A stretch of 64,000 bases of DNA. It comes from Bordetella genomosp. 9. GTDB lineage: Bacteria; Pseudomonadota; Gammaproteobacteria; Burkholderiales; Burkholderiaceae_B. This document shows positions 49,886 through 60,167 of this stretch, in pieces. Position 1 is the stretch's first letter; each line of letters starts with the position of its first letter. The stretch spans positions 868,001 through 932,000 of the forward strand of contig NZ_NEVJ01000001.1 in NCBI RefSeq assembly GCF_002261425.1, given 5' to 3'. Under the pieces are notes generated by a model. That model made no database searches. It had not been told where the DNA came from and saw only the letters and a program-made list of their open reading frames with translations. A program made the position numbers and the translations under genes.

Positions 49886-50350
49886 ATGGCCAGAACAGGT
49901 CAGCCCGCATTGCAGCGACAGTTGCAGCGAGGCGGCGAGCTCGATGCTGCTGCGCTGGATAGGGAATCGGTGGCGGATGCCGCCGGCGAATTGCGCGCGG
50001 CCTTGTACGTCGCGGACTGCGATCGCGCGCGCAGCCGGTCGGCCGTATTCCGGGCCATCGCCAAGGCGGTGGACTTTCCGATGCACTTCCGCAGTTTCGA
50101 TGAATTGTCGGATTGCCTGTCCGACACCGTACTGGATCAGAAAGTCGGCGTCGTGTTGTGGCTGCACAAGCTGCATTCCGGCGATCCCGCTTTGGAAGAA
50201 GACGCGGCGCGCATACGCTCCATCTGCGAGGATGTCACCGAATACGCCCGTGAAAACGGCCGGCTGTTCGCCTATGTCGTGGAACACGCGGGCGCGCACC
50301 CCGCGGCGGAACCCGGCGTGGCCGCCGCGCCTTATGGCGAAGCCGACTGA
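49886..50350 (+). CDS. Orphan barstar-like protein
   Basis: A 154-residue cytoplasmic protein. Residues about 30-125 fit the barstar (RNase inhibitor) family: ALYVADCDRARSRSAVFRAIAKAVDFPMHFRSFDELSDCLSD and then VVLWLHKLH, where the barstar fold has its binding helix and Asp. Barstar blocks the RNase barnase, but there is no barnase-like gene nearby, as is often the case in Proteobacteria. ATG has a strong AGGAGG site upstream. Its 3' end overlaps the convergent rsmE by 19 bp. Role unknown. Confidence 0.75.
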   Translation: MARTGQPALQRQLQRGGELDAAALDRESVADAAGELRAALYVADCDRARSRSAVFRAIAKAVDFPMHFRSFDELSDCLSDTVLDQKVGVVLWLHKLHSGDPALEEDAARIRSICEDVTEYARENGRLFAYVVEHAGAHPAAEPGVAAAPYGEAD

Positions 50351-51093
50351 AGCCCGGGCCCATCCCAGTCGAGCAGCGCCGTGGCCGCGGCCGCCAGCGC
50401 CAGTCCGGCGGTTTCGGTGCGCAGCACCCGCGGGCCGAAGCTGACCACGTCCACCCCGGCCGCCCGCGCGGCGTCGCGCTCCGCGTCCGACCAGCCGCCT
50501 TCCGGCCCCACCAGCAGCGCGATCGACCGCGCGTCCCCGATATCCCGTAGCGCCGTCTTCAGCGGACTGCCGTTGTCCGGATGGCACAGCAGCCGGGGCC
50601 CCGCAGCAGCGGTTTCCAGCCAGCGCGCCAGCGGCGTGACCGGCTCGATCCGCATCAGCCTGTTGCGCCCGCATTGCTCGCTGGCGGCCGTGGCGATGCG
50701 CCGCCAGTGCGCCAGGCGCTTGTCCTGCCGTTCGCCGTTCAGCTGCAGGACGCTGCGCTGCGCGGCGACGGGCACCAGCCGCTGTACGCCCAGTTCAACG
50801 GCTTTTTCGACGATCCAGTCCATTTTGTCGCCCGACGGCAGGCCCTGGACCAGGGTGATGGTCCCCGCCAGTTCGGCCTCGCGGGTATCGTGCGCGCCCA
50901 GCTCGGCGTGCACCGACTTGCCGTTGATCGCCAGCGTCGCCGGATATTCCCCGCCCGTGCCGTCGAACAGCACCGCCGTGTCGCCATCGCGCAGGCGCAG
51001 GACGCGCGCGGCATGGTGCGCGATGGCGTCGGGCAGTTCGATGCGCGCATGCGGCGCGAGGGCGAAGGAACAATAGAAGCGAGGGCTGGGCAT
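50332..51093 (-). CDS. rsmE: 16S rRNA (uracil1498-N3)-methyltransferase
   Basis: A 253-residue SPOUT-class methyltransferase acting on U1498 in the 30S decoding region. Typical stretches: PRFYCSFALAPHARIELPDAIAHHAARVLRLRDGD (PUA-like N-terminus), LVQGLPSGDKMDWIVEKAVELGVQRLVPV, and the knotted C-terminus LLVGPEGGWSDAERDAA with RVLRTETAGLALAAAATAL. Start MPSPRFYCSF is standard. Stands divergent from tkt. Confidence 0.95.
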   Translation of the reverse strand: MPSPRFYCSFALAPHARIELPDAIAHHAARVLRLRDGDTAVLFDGTGGEYPATLAINGKSVHAELGAHDTREAELAGTITLVQGLPSGDKMDWIVEKAVELGVQRLVPVAAQRSVLQLNGERQDKRLAHWRRIATAASEQCGRNRLMRIEPVTPLARWLETAAAGPRLLCHPDNGSPLKTALRDIGDARSIALLVGPEGGWSDAERDAARAAGVDVVSFGPRVLRTETAGLALAAAATALLDWDGPGLQSASP

Positions 51094-51268
51094 GGGATGC
51101 GGGCCTGGGCGGCCATCGTAAACGTGCGGATGTCCGCCGCATCTTACCCGCCGGCGCTCCGTGGTCCATCCCCTGGTCCGCCCATGGCGCAGCCGCGGTC
51201 CATCATATGGCCGGCCGTGCCCTAGTTCGCCCGGGCGAGGCCGCGCGGCCGGCCGGCCCCCGCCCGGA

Positions 51269-51277
51269 TGCTAAAAT
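51269..51277 (+). promoter_or_regulatory. Extended -10 promoter candidate for tkt-gap
   Basis: TG-C-TAAAAT is an extended -10 element 76 bp before the tkt start codon, in an otherwise very GC-rich gap of 259 bp. No good -35 box precedes it, which fits an extended -10 promoter. TSS would lie near 51284. Confidence 0.5.
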
Positions 51278-51352
51278 CGTGAGCTCTTCAAACCCCAGGC
51301 CCGGCGCTTGTCTATCCCCGCCGGGACAGCGTGCGCAGCGAGCCCTTCCAGA

Positions 51353-53398
51353 ATGAGCAATCCGACCGCCCGACAACCTTCTTTGGCGGATGCCATCCGC
51401 GCTTTGGCGATGGACGCCGTACAGCAGGCGAACTCCGGGCACCCGGGTGCTCCCATGGGCATGGCGGAAATCGCGCAGGCGCTGTGGACGCGCCACCTGC
51501 GCCACAATCCGGCCGATCCGGCCTGGCCCGGCCGCGACCGCTTCGTGCTTTCCAACGGCCACGGCTCGATGCTGCTGTACTCGCTGCTGCACCTGACGGG
51601 CTACGACCTGCCCATCGAAGAAATCAAGCAGTTCCGCCAGATGCACTCGCGCACGCCGGGGCATCCGGAAGTCGGCATCACCGCCGGCGTCGAAACCACC
51701 ACCGGCCCGCTGGGCCAGGGCCTGGGCAATGCCGTCGGCATGGCCTTGGCCGAAGCCCTGCTGGCGGCGGAATTCAACCGCCCGGGCCATAGCGTGGTGG
51801 ATCACCACACCTATGCCTTCGTCGGCGACGGCTGCCTGATGGAAGGCATCTCGCACGAAGTCTGCTCGCTGGCCGGCACGCTGCGCCTGTCCAAGCTCGT
51901 CGTGCTGTACGACGACAACGGTATTTCGATCGACGGCAAGGTGGAAGCCTGGTTCGGCGACGACACGGCCAAGCGCTTCGAAGCCTATGGCTGGAACGTG
52001 ATCCGCGGCGTCGATGGCCACGACGTCGACGCGGTCGACGCCGCCCTGCGCCAGGCGCGCGCGAACGCCGCCAGCCATGGCGGTCCGACCCTGATCGCCT
52101 GCCGTACCGTCATCGGCAAGGGCGCGCCCAACGTGGCGGGCACCGACAAGGTCCACGGCGCGCCGCTGGGCAAGGATGAGATCGCCGCCACGCGCGCCGC
52201 CCTGAACTGGCAGCATGAACCCTTCGTGATTCCTGCGGACGTCTACGAAGGCTGGGATGCGCGCCGGGCGGGCTCCATGGCCCAGAACGAATGGCAGACG
52301 CGTTTCGACGCGTATGCGCGGCAGTTCCCCGCCGAAGCCGCGGAATTCACCCGCCGCATGCGGGGCGAACTGCCCGCCGATTTCGCCGACAAGGCACGCG
52401 CCTTCGTCGCCGCCACGGTGGAAAAGGCGGAAACGGTGGCCACCCGCAAGGCCTCGCAGTACGCGATCGGCGCGCTGGCCCAGGCCTTGCCGGAACTGCT
52501 GGGCGGCTCGGCCGACCTGACCGGCTCCAACTACACCGACTGGAAGGGCGTGGCGCCCGTGCGCGCCGGCGACAAGGCCATCCAGTTCGGCCGCCACATC
52601 AACTACGGCGTGCGCGAATTCGGCATGGCCGCCATCATGAACGGCATTGCCCTGCATGGCGGCTACCTGCCTTTCGGCGGCACGTTCCTGACGTTCTCCG
52701 ACTACTCGCGCAACGGCCTGCGCATGGCGGCGCTCATGAAGCAGCGGGTGGTGCACGTGTTCACGCACGATTCCATCGGCCTGGGCGAAGACGGCCCCAC
52801 GCACCAGTCGATCGAACATGCCAACAGCCTGCGCCTGATTCCGAATCTGTCGGTATGGCGCCCCTGCGACACCACCGAAACCGCCGTCGCCTGGATCGAG
52901 GCGGTCAGCCGCCCGGCCAGCATCGGCATGGATGTGCACGATGGCGGTCCCAGCGCGCTGCTGCTGTCGCGCCAGAACCTGCCTTTCGTGCCGCGCGACG
53001 AGGCCACCATCGCCGCGATCGCGCGCGGCGGCTATGTGCTGCGCGATGCGCCCGACGCCCGCGCGGTCATCATCGCCACCGGGTCCGAGGTCGCCCTGGC
53101 GCTCGCAGCACAGGACTTGCTGGCCAAGGAAGGCGTCGCGGTGCGGGTGGTATCCATGCCCAGCACGGACGTGTTCGACAAACAGGACGCCGATTGGCGC
53201 GCCGCCGTGCTGCCCAAGGGCGTGCCGCGCGTCGCCGTCGAGGCCGGAACGACCGGCCTCTGGCACAAATACGTGGGACTGGAAGGCGCGGTCGTCGGTA
53301 TCGACCGCTATGGCGAGTCGGCGCCGGCCGGCGTGCTGTTCCCCTTCTTCGGCCTGACCGCCGAGAAAGTCGCCGCTGCCGTCAAACAGGTTTTGTAA
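51353..53398 (+). CDS. tkt: Transketolase
   Basis: A 681-residue thiamine-diphosphate enzyme of the pentose phosphate and Calvin-type rearrangements. TPP-binding region [32 protein letters not shown], substrate histidines in [17 protein letters not shown] and [15 protein letters not shown], the pyrimidine-domain [26 protein letters not shown] and the C-terminal domain with [13 protein letters not shown] are all seen. The ATG at 51353 starts [18 protein letters not shown], as in other tkt genes; a TTG 45 bp upstream is ignored. gap follows after 16 bp, so they form an operon. Confidence 0.97.
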   Translation: MSNPTARQPSLADAIRALAMDAVQQANSGHPGAPMGMAEIAQALWTRHLRHNPADPAWPGRDRFVLSNGHGSMLLYSLLHLTGYDLPIEEIKQFRQMHSRTPGHPEVGITAGVETTTGPLGQGLGNAVGMALAEALLAAEFNRPGHSVVDHHTYAFVGDGCLMEGISHEVCSLAGTLRLSKLVVLYDDNGISIDGKVEAWFGDDTAKRFEAYGWNVIRGVDGHDVDAVDAALRQARANAASHGGPTLIACRTVIGKGAPNVAGTDKVHGAPLGKDEIAATRAALNWQHEPFVIPADVYEGWDARRAGSMAQNEWQTRFDAYARQFPAEAAEFTRRMRGELPADFADKARAFVAATVEKAETVATRKASQYAIGALAQALPELLGGSADLTGSNYTDWKGVAPVRAGDKAIQFGRHINYGVREFGMAAIMNGIALHGGYLPFGGTFLTFSDYSRNGLRMAALMKQRVVHVFTHDSIGLGEDGPTHQSIEHANSLRLIPNLSVWRPCDTTETAVAWIEAVSRPASIGMDVHDGGPSALLLSRQNLPFVPRDEATIAAIARGGYVLRDAPDARAVIIATGSEVALALAAQDLLAKEGVAVRVVSMPSTDVFDKQDADWRAAVLPKGVPRVAVEAGTTGLWHKYVGLEGAVVGIDRYGESAPAGVLFPFFGLTAEKVAAAVKQVL

Positions 53399-53414
53399 AC
53401 GAGGAGATCGAGTC

Positions 53415-54425
53415 ATGACCATACGTGTTGCCATCAACGGCTACGGCCGCATCGGACGCAACGTCCTGCGCGCGCACTATGAAAGCGGCAAGAAGCACGA
53501 CATCCAGATCGTCGCCATCAACGACCTCGGCGATCCCAAGACCAATGCGCACCTGACGCGCTACGACACGGCGCACGGCCGCTTCCCCGGCACGGTGGAA
53601 GTCGACGGCGACTACATGGTCGTCAACGGCGACAAGATCCGCGTGCTGGCCAATCGCAATCCGGCTGAGCTGCCCTGGGGCGACCTCAAGGTGGACGTGG
53701 TGCTGGAATGCACCGGCTTTTTCACCAGCAAGGAAAAAGCCAGCGCGCACCTGAAGGGCGGCGCCAAGAAGGTGATCATCTCGGCGCCCGGCGGCAAGGA
53801 CGTCGACGCCACCGTCGTGTACGGCGTCAACCACCAGACCCTGAAGCCCGAGCACACCGTCATTTCCAACGCGTCCTGCACCACCAACTGCCTGGCCCCG
53901 CTGGTCAAGCCGCTGCATGACGAACTGGGCGTGGTGTCGGGCCTGATGACGACGATCCACTCCTACACCAACGATCAGGTGCTGACCGACGTCTATCACG
54001 AAGACCTGCGTCGCGCCCGTTCGGCCACCATGAGCATGATCCCCACCAAGACCGGCGCCGCCGCCGCGGTGGGCCTGGTGCTGCCGGAACTGAACGGCAA
54101 GCTGGACGGCTTCGCGATCCGCGTGCCGACCATCAACGTGTCGATCGTCGACCTGTCCTTCATCGCCAAGCGCGAGACCTCGGTCGAGGAAGTCAACGGT
54201 ATCCTGAAGGCCGCCTCGCAGGGCGCGCTGAAGGGCATTCTGGAGTACAACACCGAACCGCTGGTCTCGGTGGACTACAACCACAACCCGGCCTCGAGCA
54301 CGGTCGACGCCACGCTGACCAAGGTGTCCGGCGCGCTGGTCAAGGTGTCGTCGTGGTACGACAACGAGTGGGGCTTCAGCAACCGGATGCTGGACACCAC
54401 CGTCGCGCTGATGAACGCAAAGTAA
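53415..54425 (+). CDS. gap: Glyceraldehyde-3-phosphate dehydrogenase, type I
   Basis: A 336-residue glycolytic/gluconeogenic enzyme. The NAD-binding N-terminus [19 protein letters not shown] is followed by the catalytic Cys in [22 protein letters not shown] (about C154), His in the conserved [10 protein letters not shown] region, and the end [26 protein letters not shown] site lies 10 bases upstream of the ATG. It closely follows tkt; a two-hairpin repeat and a terminator separate it from pgk. Confidence 0.97.
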   Translation: MTIRVAINGYGRIGRNVLRAHYESGKKHDIQIVAINDLGDPKTNAHLTRYDTAHGRFPGTVEVDGDYMVVNGDKIRVLANRNPAELPWGDLKVDVVLECTGFFTSKEKASAHLKGGAKKVIISAPGGKDVDATVVYGVNHQTLKPEHTVISNASCTTNCLAPLVKPLHDELGVVSGLMTTIHSYTNDQVLTDVYHEDLRRARSATMSMIPTKTGAAAAVGLVLPELNGKLDGFAIRVPTINVSIVDLSFIAKRETSVEEVNGILKAASQGALKGILEYNTEPLVSVDYNHNPASSTVDATLTKVSGALVKVSSWYDNEWGFSNRMLDTTVALMNAK

Positions 54426-54426
54426 G

Positions 54427-54467
54427 CCCACCCCCGAAGCGCTGCGCGCTTCCCCCTCAAGGGGGCG
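54427..54467. repeat. Two-hairpin intergenic repeat, copy 2
   Basis: Begins one base after the gap stop codon. Same two stems as the element at 14709-14750: GAAGCGC-TGC-GCGCTTC and CCCCC-TCAA-GGGGG; the first loop is TGC here and TGGC there. Sits just upstream of a terminator. Confidence 0.75.
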
Positions 54468-54540
54468 ACGCCCGAGGACCGGGGGACCCGGATCCTCGGC
54501 GTCCGCGATCGGGGGAACACCTGTTTCTTCGGGCAACGGC

Positions 54541-54568
54541 AAAGGGACGCTCGACGTTCCTTTTTTTT
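54541..54568 (+). terminator. Rho-independent terminator between gap and pgk
   Basis: AAAGGGACG-CTCGA-CGTTCCTTT pairs with one G-T wobble and is followed by a run of eight T. It lies 115 bp after gap and 31 bp before pgk, so it could stop tkt-gap transcription or attenuate read-through into pgk. Confidence 0.75.
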
Positions 54569-54598
54569 GCACGTCGTGGGAATAATGGGGAGGTTGTA

Positions 54599-55792
54599 AT
54601 GTCCAAGGTAAATACTTTGTCCGCGCTGGCCAAGGCCGGCGCGCTGAAAGGCAAGCGCGTTTTCATTCGTGCCGATTTCAACGTGCCGCTCGACGACGCC
54701 GGCAACATCACGGAAGACACGCGCATCCGCGCCTCCGTGCCGGGCATCCGCATGGCGCTGGATGCCGGCGCCGCGGTGATGGTGACTTCCCATCTGGGCC
54801 GGCCGAAGGAAGGCCAGCTCACCGATGCCGACAGCCTGGCCCCCGTCGGTCGCCGCCTGTCCGAGCTGCTGGGCAGCCCCGTCCCGCTGGTACGCGACTG
54901 GGTGGACGGCGTGCAGGTGGCGCCGGGCCAGGTCGTCCTGCTGGAAAACTGCCGGGTGAATCCCGGCGAAAAGAAAAACGACGAAGCCCTGTCGCGCAAG
55001 ATGGCCGCGCTGTGCGACGTCTACGTCAACGATGCCTTCGGCACCGCGCATCGGGCCGAAGCCACGACCTACGGCATCGCCCAATTCGCGCCGGTGGCCT
55101 GCGCCGGCCCCTTGCTGGAGGCCGAGCTGGACGCGCTGGGCCGCGCCCTGCACGAACCCAAGCGGCCGCTGGTCGCCATCGTGGGCGGTTCCAAGGTATC
55201 CACCAAGCTGAGCATCCTGCAGTCGCTGGCGGGCAAGGTCGACCAGTTGGTGGTGGGCGGCGGCATCGCCAACACCTTCATGCTGGCGGCGGGCAAGTCC
55301 ATCGGCAAGTCGCTGGCGGAGCCCGACCAGAAGAGCGAAGCCGTGGCCGTCATCGACATCATGCGCAAGCGCGGTGCGGATGTACCCATTCCGACGGACG
55401 TGGTCTGCGCGCCGAGCTTCGGCGCGGACGCGCCGGCGACGGTCAAGGCCGCCGACGCGATCGGCGCCGACGACATGGTGCTGGACATCGGCCCGCAGAC
55501 CGCGCAGGCCCTGGCGGGCATCCTGAAGAAGGCCGGCACCATCGTGTGGAACGGGCCGGTGGGTGTGTTCGAGTTCGAACAGTTCTCGCACGGGACCGAG
55601 GTGATCGCTCGCGCGATCGCCGAATCGTCGGCGTTTTCCATCGCTGGCGGCGGCGATACCCTGGCGGCGATCGCCAAGTTCGGCATCACGGACAAGGTGG
55701 GCTATATCTCGACCGGCGGCGGCGCCTTCCTGGAGTTCCTGGAAGGCAAGACGCTGCCCGCGGTGGAGATCCTGCAGCAGCGGGCCGGCTGA
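54599..55792 (+). CDS. pgk: Phosphoglycerate kinase
   Basis: A 397-residue kinase of lower glycolysis. The conserved N-terminal signature [31 protein letters not shown] is followed by [28 protein letters not shown], the ATP-binding [32 protein letters not shown] and the final [12 protein letters not shown] and [16 protein letters not shown] follows GGGGAGG. It is third in the tkt-gap-pgk run but separated from gap by a terminator. pyk and fba, frequent next neighbours, are not here. Confidence 0.97.
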   Translation: MSKVNTLSALAKAGALKGKRVFIRADFNVPLDDAGNITEDTRIRASVPGIRMALDAGAAVMVTSHLGRPKEGQLTDADSLAPVGRRLSELLGSPVPLVRDWVDGVQVAPGQVVLLENCRVNPGEKKNDEALSRKMAALCDVYVNDAFGTAHRAEATTYGIAQFAPVACAGPLLEAELDALGRALHEPKRPLVAIVGGSKVSTKLSILQSLAGKVDQLVVGGGIANTFMLAAGKSIGKSLAEPDQKSEAVAVIDIMRKRGADVPIPTDVVCAPSFGADAPATVKAADAIGADDMVLDIGPQTAQALAGILKKAGTIVWNGPVGVFEFEQFSHGTEVIARAIAESSAFSIAGGGDTLAAIAKFGITDKVGYISTGGGAFLEFLEGKTLPAVEILQQRAG

Positions 55793-55822
55793 TCGGAATA
55801 CGCCGCGCGCCTGGGCGCGCGG

Positions 55823-56452
55823 CTAGCCCCGGCTGGCCAGCCAGCGGCGCACGCCGGGGTGATTCCACTGGGCCTGGGCATAGTCCCGCAACGGTTCCGG
55901 CAGGTCATCGCCGGGGATCGCCAGGCGATTGAGCATCAGGGCCAGATCCAGATCGGCCAGCGACCAGGCGCCGAACAGGTGCGCCTGCCCATGGGCGAGC
56001 AGCGAGCTGGCCACCCGTACCAGCAGCGCGGCGTCGCACAGGGCGGCGTCGGTGAGGGGCGCGGGACGCGTGCCTTCGAAAACGACTTCGGTGGGACGAT
56101 CGCGGCGCAGGGCGTGCAGATCGCTGCGCAGCCAGGATTGCACTTGCCGCGCTTGCGCGCGCGGACGCGGATCGGCGGGATACAGGGCCGCGTACTCGGG
56201 CGGCGGAAACGCCTGCTCCAGGTATTCGGCGATGGCGCTCGATTCGCTCAGGTAGAAATCCAGATGCGCCAGCACCGGCACCTTGCCGATGGGCGAACGG
56301 TGCAGGAAAGGCGCGGCGCGCTGGTCGCCCTGCTCCAGATCGATCTGCCTGACCTCGAAGTCCAGCCCTTTTTCCTCCAGCGCCACGTACGCCGATAGCG
56401 CGTAGGGGCTCAGGAACTGGGCGTCGACATATAGGGTCAGCGGTACGGCCAC
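55823..56452 (-). CDS. yfcF: YfcF-like glutathione S-transferase
   Basis: A 209-residue cytosolic GST. N-terminal thioredoxin-like domain (about 1-85): LTLYVDAQFLSPYALSAYVALEEKGLDFEVR, with SPYALS in place of the usual active-site Ser/Tyr motif, SPIGKVPVLAHLDFYLSESSAIAEYLE (cis-Pro and glutathione-binding ES). C-terminal helical domain (about 95-209) with GAWSLADLDLALMLNRL. This pattern is that of E. coli YfcF. Convergent with pgk. Confidence 0.86.
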   Translation of the reverse strand: MAVPLTLYVDAQFLSPYALSAYVALEEKGLDFEVRQIDLEQGDQRAAPFLHRSPIGKVPVLAHLDFYLSESSAIAEYLEQAFPPPEYAALYPADPRPRAQARQVQSWLRSDLHALRRDRPTEVVFEGTRPAPLTDAALCDAALLVRVASSLLAHGQAHLFGAWSLADLDLALMLNRLAIPGDDLPEPLRDYAQAQWNHPGVRRWLASRG

Positions 56453-56571
56453 GGTCTCCTCCAGGTTTATCCGCGCGAAGATGGGACGGGATCCGTCGCG
56501 CGTATACAGATACTAGCAGCGCGCGGATCGGTGCGCCGGCGCCAGGAAGAGCAGGGCCCGGGCATCGACGG

Positions 56572-58275
56572 TCAGGCGGACAGGACGGCGCGGTTGCGGC
56601 CGCGCTGCTTGGCCCGGTACAAGGCGTGATCGGCGCTTTCGATGACGGCCTGGATGTCCGCGTCGCGCGCGCTGGCGACCGCGATGCCCAGGCTGATGGT
56701 GATGCGTATGGTCACGTGGTGGTATTCGATGGGCGTTTCCTGGACGTTCCGGCGCATGCGCTCGGCCGTGGCCAGGACGGCATTGGGCGAGGCCCCGGCC
56801 AGCAGGATGACGAACTCCTCGCCGCCGAAGCGGGCGACCAGGTCGTGTTCGCGGACCGATCCTGTCAGTATTTCGCCGACTTTGCGGATGGTGGCGTCGC
56901 CGGCCCCATGGCCATGGTTGTCATTGACCAGCTTGAAGAAATCGATATCGGCCATGATGACCGCGACCTGGCCCATGCGCGAACTCTGCTCGGCCATCAG
57001 CATGGCGGCGGCGTACAGGAAGGAACGGCGGTTGAGCAGGCCGGACAGCGGGTCGATGCCCGCGGCCTTGCGCAGTTCGCTGATTTCCTGCACGTAGCGC
57101 TGCTCCTCGATCTGGGCGCGGCGCTGGGCATGCTCGGCGCGCGCCTGCTCGACGTCCAGGCGCCGCATCAGCGACCGCAACGCGGCGGACAGGTCGACGA
57201 TTTCACGGGCGCCGGCCAGGCGGGGCAGCATGGTGACCGTCTCGTCCCGGCCCAGGAGGCTGGCGGCCTCGGTCAAGGCGCGCAGCGGCCGCGCGATGCG
57301 CTTGGCGATGGTCCACATCAGGGCGATGCCGGCGATGCTGATCAGCACGCTCAGGATCAGCACGCGCCACTCCAGCCGCCGGACGGCCGCATAGGCATCG
57401 CGCGACGGCTGCTGCGCGACGATGATCCAGTTGCGGCCCGGGTAGTCGCGATAGCCGGACGCCAGGGCGTAGCCGGTCAGCATTTCGCCCTGGTCCGTCT
57501 GCAGCTCGAAGTAGCCCTGGCCGGAGGCGCGCATCCGGGCGATCCGTTCGTCGGAGAAAGGCCGGCTCCCCAGCCGCGGGCCCAGCAGCATGGTGCCGTC
57601 CGAAGACAGTATCCACAGGTCGCGGACGCCGCCGGACGTGTCGGCCTCCAGCATGGTGCGCCGGACGTCGGCGGCCCAGGTCCAGCTCAGATGGGCGCCC
57701 AGGACACCCAGCAGCCGGCCCCGGTCGACGATGGGGGCGGAGATCTCGACGAAGCGGAAGCCTTTGCCGCGCGGACGGCCCAGCAGCTCGTTCAGCATAT
57801 TGGATTCGCGGACGTCGCCGATGTTGGGCGCCTCGCGGCCCCGCTTGAACCACATGCGATCGGCGACGGAGCTGCCTTCCAGCTTGCCCTGTGTGGAGAC
57901 GATGACGTTGCCCGCCGGGTCGGTCACCCCCATCCAGGCATAGTCGGTCATCGATTGCTGGCGGCCGGTCAGCAGGCCGCGCAATGCCGCGGGGTCCATG
58001 GTGCGGGTGGTGGGCGCTTCCGCCAGGTTGCGGATTTCGCGGAAGCGCTCGAACATGTCGCGGTCCAGCGTGCGCGCCATGGCGCCGGCGATATCGGCCA
58101 CGTGCTGCTCGATCAGGTCCCGGGTCTGGCGCTGGCCCATGTAGGCCGCGCCACCGGCCGCCGCCGCCACGAGGGCCAGGCAGAGCGTGCCGGCCAGCAG
58201 TAGGATCTGCTGTTGGATCGTGAGGGTTTGGCGACGGAGCAAGCCTGCTGCCTGGCTGATATGAACGGCACTCAT
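56572..58275 (-). CDS. Membrane diguanylate cyclase with Cache sensor
   Basis: A 567-residue enzyme making cyclic di-GMP. Order: first membrane helix (about 25-46, LLAGTLCLALVAAAAGGAAY), extracytoplasmic dCache sensor (about 50-300), second helix (VLILSVLISIAGIALMWTIA), HAMP (about 330-380), a coiled coil rich in Glu and Arg, and a GGDEF domain (about 410-567). The active site is RFGGEEFVILL, and an RxxD inhibitory site (REHD) lies five residues upstream, so product feedback is likely. No EAL domain. Signal unknown. Confidence 0.93.
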   Translation of the reverse strand: MSAVHISQAAGLLRRQTLTIQQQILLLAGTLCLALVAAAAGGAAYMGQRQTRDLIEQHVADIAGAMARTLDRDMFERFREIRNLAEAPTTRTMDPAALRGLLTGRQQSMTDYAWMGVTDPAGNVIVSTQGKLEGSSVADRMWFKRGREAPNIGDVRESNMLNELLGRPRGKGFRFVEISAPIVDRGRLLGVLGAHLSWTWAADVRRTMLEADTSGGVRDLWILSSDGTMLLGPRLGSRPFSDERIARMRASGQGYFELQTDQGEMLTGYALASGYRDYPGRNWIIVAQQPSRDAYAAVRRLEWRVLILSVLISIAGIALMWTIAKRIARPLRALTEAASLLGRDETVTMLPRLAGAREIVDLSAALRSLMRRLDVEQARAEHAQRRAQIEEQRYVQEISELRKAAGIDPLSGLLNRRSFLYAAAMLMAEQSSRMGQVAVIMADIDFFKLVNDNHGHGAGDATIRKVGEILTGSVREHDLVARFGGEEFVILLAGASPNAVLATAERMRRNVQETPIEYHHVTIRITISLGIAVASARDADIQAVIESADHALYRAKQRGRNRAVLSA

Positions 58276-58479
58276 TCTGTCGCAAAGCCCGTCGTCGCGC
58301 TACATTTTGTTCCCGCAACTGTTGAGTTGCTGCAATCCCCCTGACGGCTGATCGCCGGACCGCTGCTGCCGGTGTAGCGTTCTGGTAGCCATGCGGCTGC
58401 CTTACATTGAAAACAGGCCATCCACCCCGATATATCCACTATCTGAAAGTTTATGACCCGGTCTCCGGGAACGGGCGCT

Positions 58480-59409
58480 ATGGAGTTCAAAGACTATTAC
58501 GACATTCTGGGCGTGGAACGCGGCGTGGGCGACGACGAGCTGCGCCGTGCCTATCGCAAGCTGGCGCGGCAATACCATCCCGACGTCAGCACCGAGCCCA
58601 ATGCGGAAGCGCGCATGCGCGACATCAACGAGGCCTATGACGTCCTGCGCGACGCGGAAAAGCGCGCCGCTTATGACGACCTGGCGGCCGGCGTATCGGC
58701 GGGCGGCGGGCATCGGCCGCCGCCGGGCTGGGACCAGGGCTTCGAGTTCACGTCGGCCAACGGGGCGGAAGACGCCGACTTCAGCGAGTTCTTTTCGTCG
58801 CTGTTCGGCAACGCGACCCGCAAGCGGACGCGCGGGTTCCGCGCGCGTGGCGAGGACCACCACGCCACCATCGAAGTCGACCTGGAAGACGCCCTGCATG
58901 GCGCCGAACGGGAGATCAGCCTGCGGTCCATGAAAATGGACGAGCAGGGACGTCCGCGGCTGCAGGAGCGCAAGCTCAGCGTGAAGATTCCTCCCGGCAT
59001 CCGCGAAGGCCAGCGCATCCGCCTGGCGGGGCAGGGCATGGCCGGCTACGCGGGCGGCGGCGCGGGCGACCTGTATCTGGAGGTCCGTCTCAAGCCGCAC
59101 CGGCTGTACCGCGTCGACGGCCGCGACCTGTCCTTGACCTTGCCCGTGGCGCCCTGGGAAGCGGCGCTGGGCGGCACCGTGACGGCGCCCACGCCGGGCG
59201 GTCCGGTGGAGGTCGCGATACCCGCGGGGTCGCGCAATGGCGGCAAGCTGCGCCTGAAAGGGCGCGGACTGCCGGGCAAGCCGCCGGGCGATCTGTACCT
59301 GGAGCTGGAGGTCGTGCTGCCGCCGGCCAATACGCCGGCGATGCAGGAGGCCTACCGCAACCTGCAGCGCCAGGCGCCTTTCGATCCACGCGCCAACCTG
59401 GGCAGGTAA
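58480..59409 (+). CDS. cbpA: CbpA-like DnaJ co-chaperone
   Basis: 309 residues. J domain at 1-70 (YYDILGVERGVGDDELRRAYRKLARQYHPD, the HPD motif included), a glycine/Phe linker, then two C-terminal peptide-binding domains (HATIEVDLEDALHGAEREISLR, IPPGIREGQRIRLAGQGM). The cysteine-rich zinc domain of true DnaJ is absent, so it is of the CbpA/DjlA-like class B type. Start chosen at MEFKDYYDILG, since upstream in-frame sequence is not J-like. No cbpM regulator gene follows. Divergent from the diguanylate cyclase gene by 205 bp. Confidence 0.92.
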   Translation: MEFKDYYDILGVERGVGDDELRRAYRKLARQYHPDVSTEPNAEARMRDINEAYDVLRDAEKRAAYDDLAAGVSAGGGHRPPPGWDQGFEFTSANGAEDADFSEFFSSLFGNATRKRTRGFRARGEDHHATIEVDLEDALHGAEREISLRSMKMDEQGRPRLQERKLSVKIPPGIREGQRIRLAGQGMAGYAGGGAGDLYLEVRLKPHRLYRVDGRDLSLTLPVAPWEAALGGTVTAPTPGGPVEVAIPAGSRNGGKLRLKGRGLPGKPPGDLYLELEVVLPPANTPAMQEAYRNLQRQAPFDPRANLGR

Positions 59410-59528
59410 GGGACGCTGGCGGGCGTCGCCGGCGCGCGGGCAGGCGGCGGCGATGTGCGCGAAGGCGCCGGCGGACGGTATAGTAGGCCGTCCCCCTATC
59501 CATTCCCATCCGCCGTCAGGTGTCCTTC

Positions 59529-60155
59529 ATGAGCAATACCGTCACGCGCCTTGCGCGCCGCCATCCCGATGAACTGATCGTGGGCCTGGTGTCCGTGTCC
59601 GACCGCGCGTCGCAGGGCGCCTACCAGGACCAGGGCATCCCCGCGCTGCGGGAATGGCTGGGGCAGGCCCTGGCGTCGCCGTGGCAGGCCGTGGATCGCC
59701 TGATACCCGACGAACGGGACGGGATCTCCGCCACCTTGATCGAACTGGTGGACCAGGCCGGGTGCGATCTGGTCCTGACCACCGGCGGTACCGGACCGGC
59801 ACGCCGGGACGTCACGCCGGAAGCGACGCTGGCGGTCGCCACGCGGGAAATGCCGGGCTTCGGCGAGCAGATGCGGCAGATCAGCCTGAAGTTCGTTCCC
59901 ACGGCGATTCTTTCCCGCCAGGTGGCGGTGTTGCGGGAGACCGCCGACCATGCGGCGCTGATCATCAACCTGCCGGGCCAGCCCAAGGCCATCAAGGAAA
60001 CCCTGGAAGGACTGCGCGGACAGGACGGCGCGGTGGCCGTGCCGGGGATTTTCGCGGCCGTGCCGTATTGCATCGACCTGATCGGCGGCCCGTACATGGA
60101 GACGCGCCCCGAGGTGGTCAAGGCGTTCCGGCCGAAGTCGGCGATACGGGGCTGA
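59529..60155 (+). CDS. mog: Molybdopterin adenylyltransferase
   Basis: A 208-residue MogA/MoaB-family protein that adenylates molybdopterin before molybdenum insertion. Seen are LIVGLVSVSDRASQGAYQDQGIPAL, DLVLTTGGTGPARRDVTPEA (TTGGTG hallmark), REMPGFGEQMRQISLKFVPTAILSRQVAVLR and INLPGQPKAIKETLEGL. ATG start MSNTVTRLARRHPDE; a GTG three codons earlier is possible. Other molybdenum genes are not nearby. Confidence 0.93.
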   Translation: MSNTVTRLARRHPDELIVGLVSVSDRASQGAYQDQGIPALREWLGQALASPWQAVDRLIPDERDGISATLIELVDQAGCDLVLTTGGTGPARRDVTPEATLAVATREMPGFGEQMRQISLKFVPTAILSRQVAVLRETADHAALIINLPGQPKAIKETLEGLRGQDGAVAVPGIFAAVPYCIDLIGGPYMETRPEVVKAFRPKSAIRG

Positions 60156-60167
60156 GAGGCGGCGATC

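Noticed and set aside
51308..51352. TTG start giving a longer transketolase
   Set aside because: The 15 extra residues have no similarity to transketolase and the ATG at 51353 starts the usual N-terminus.
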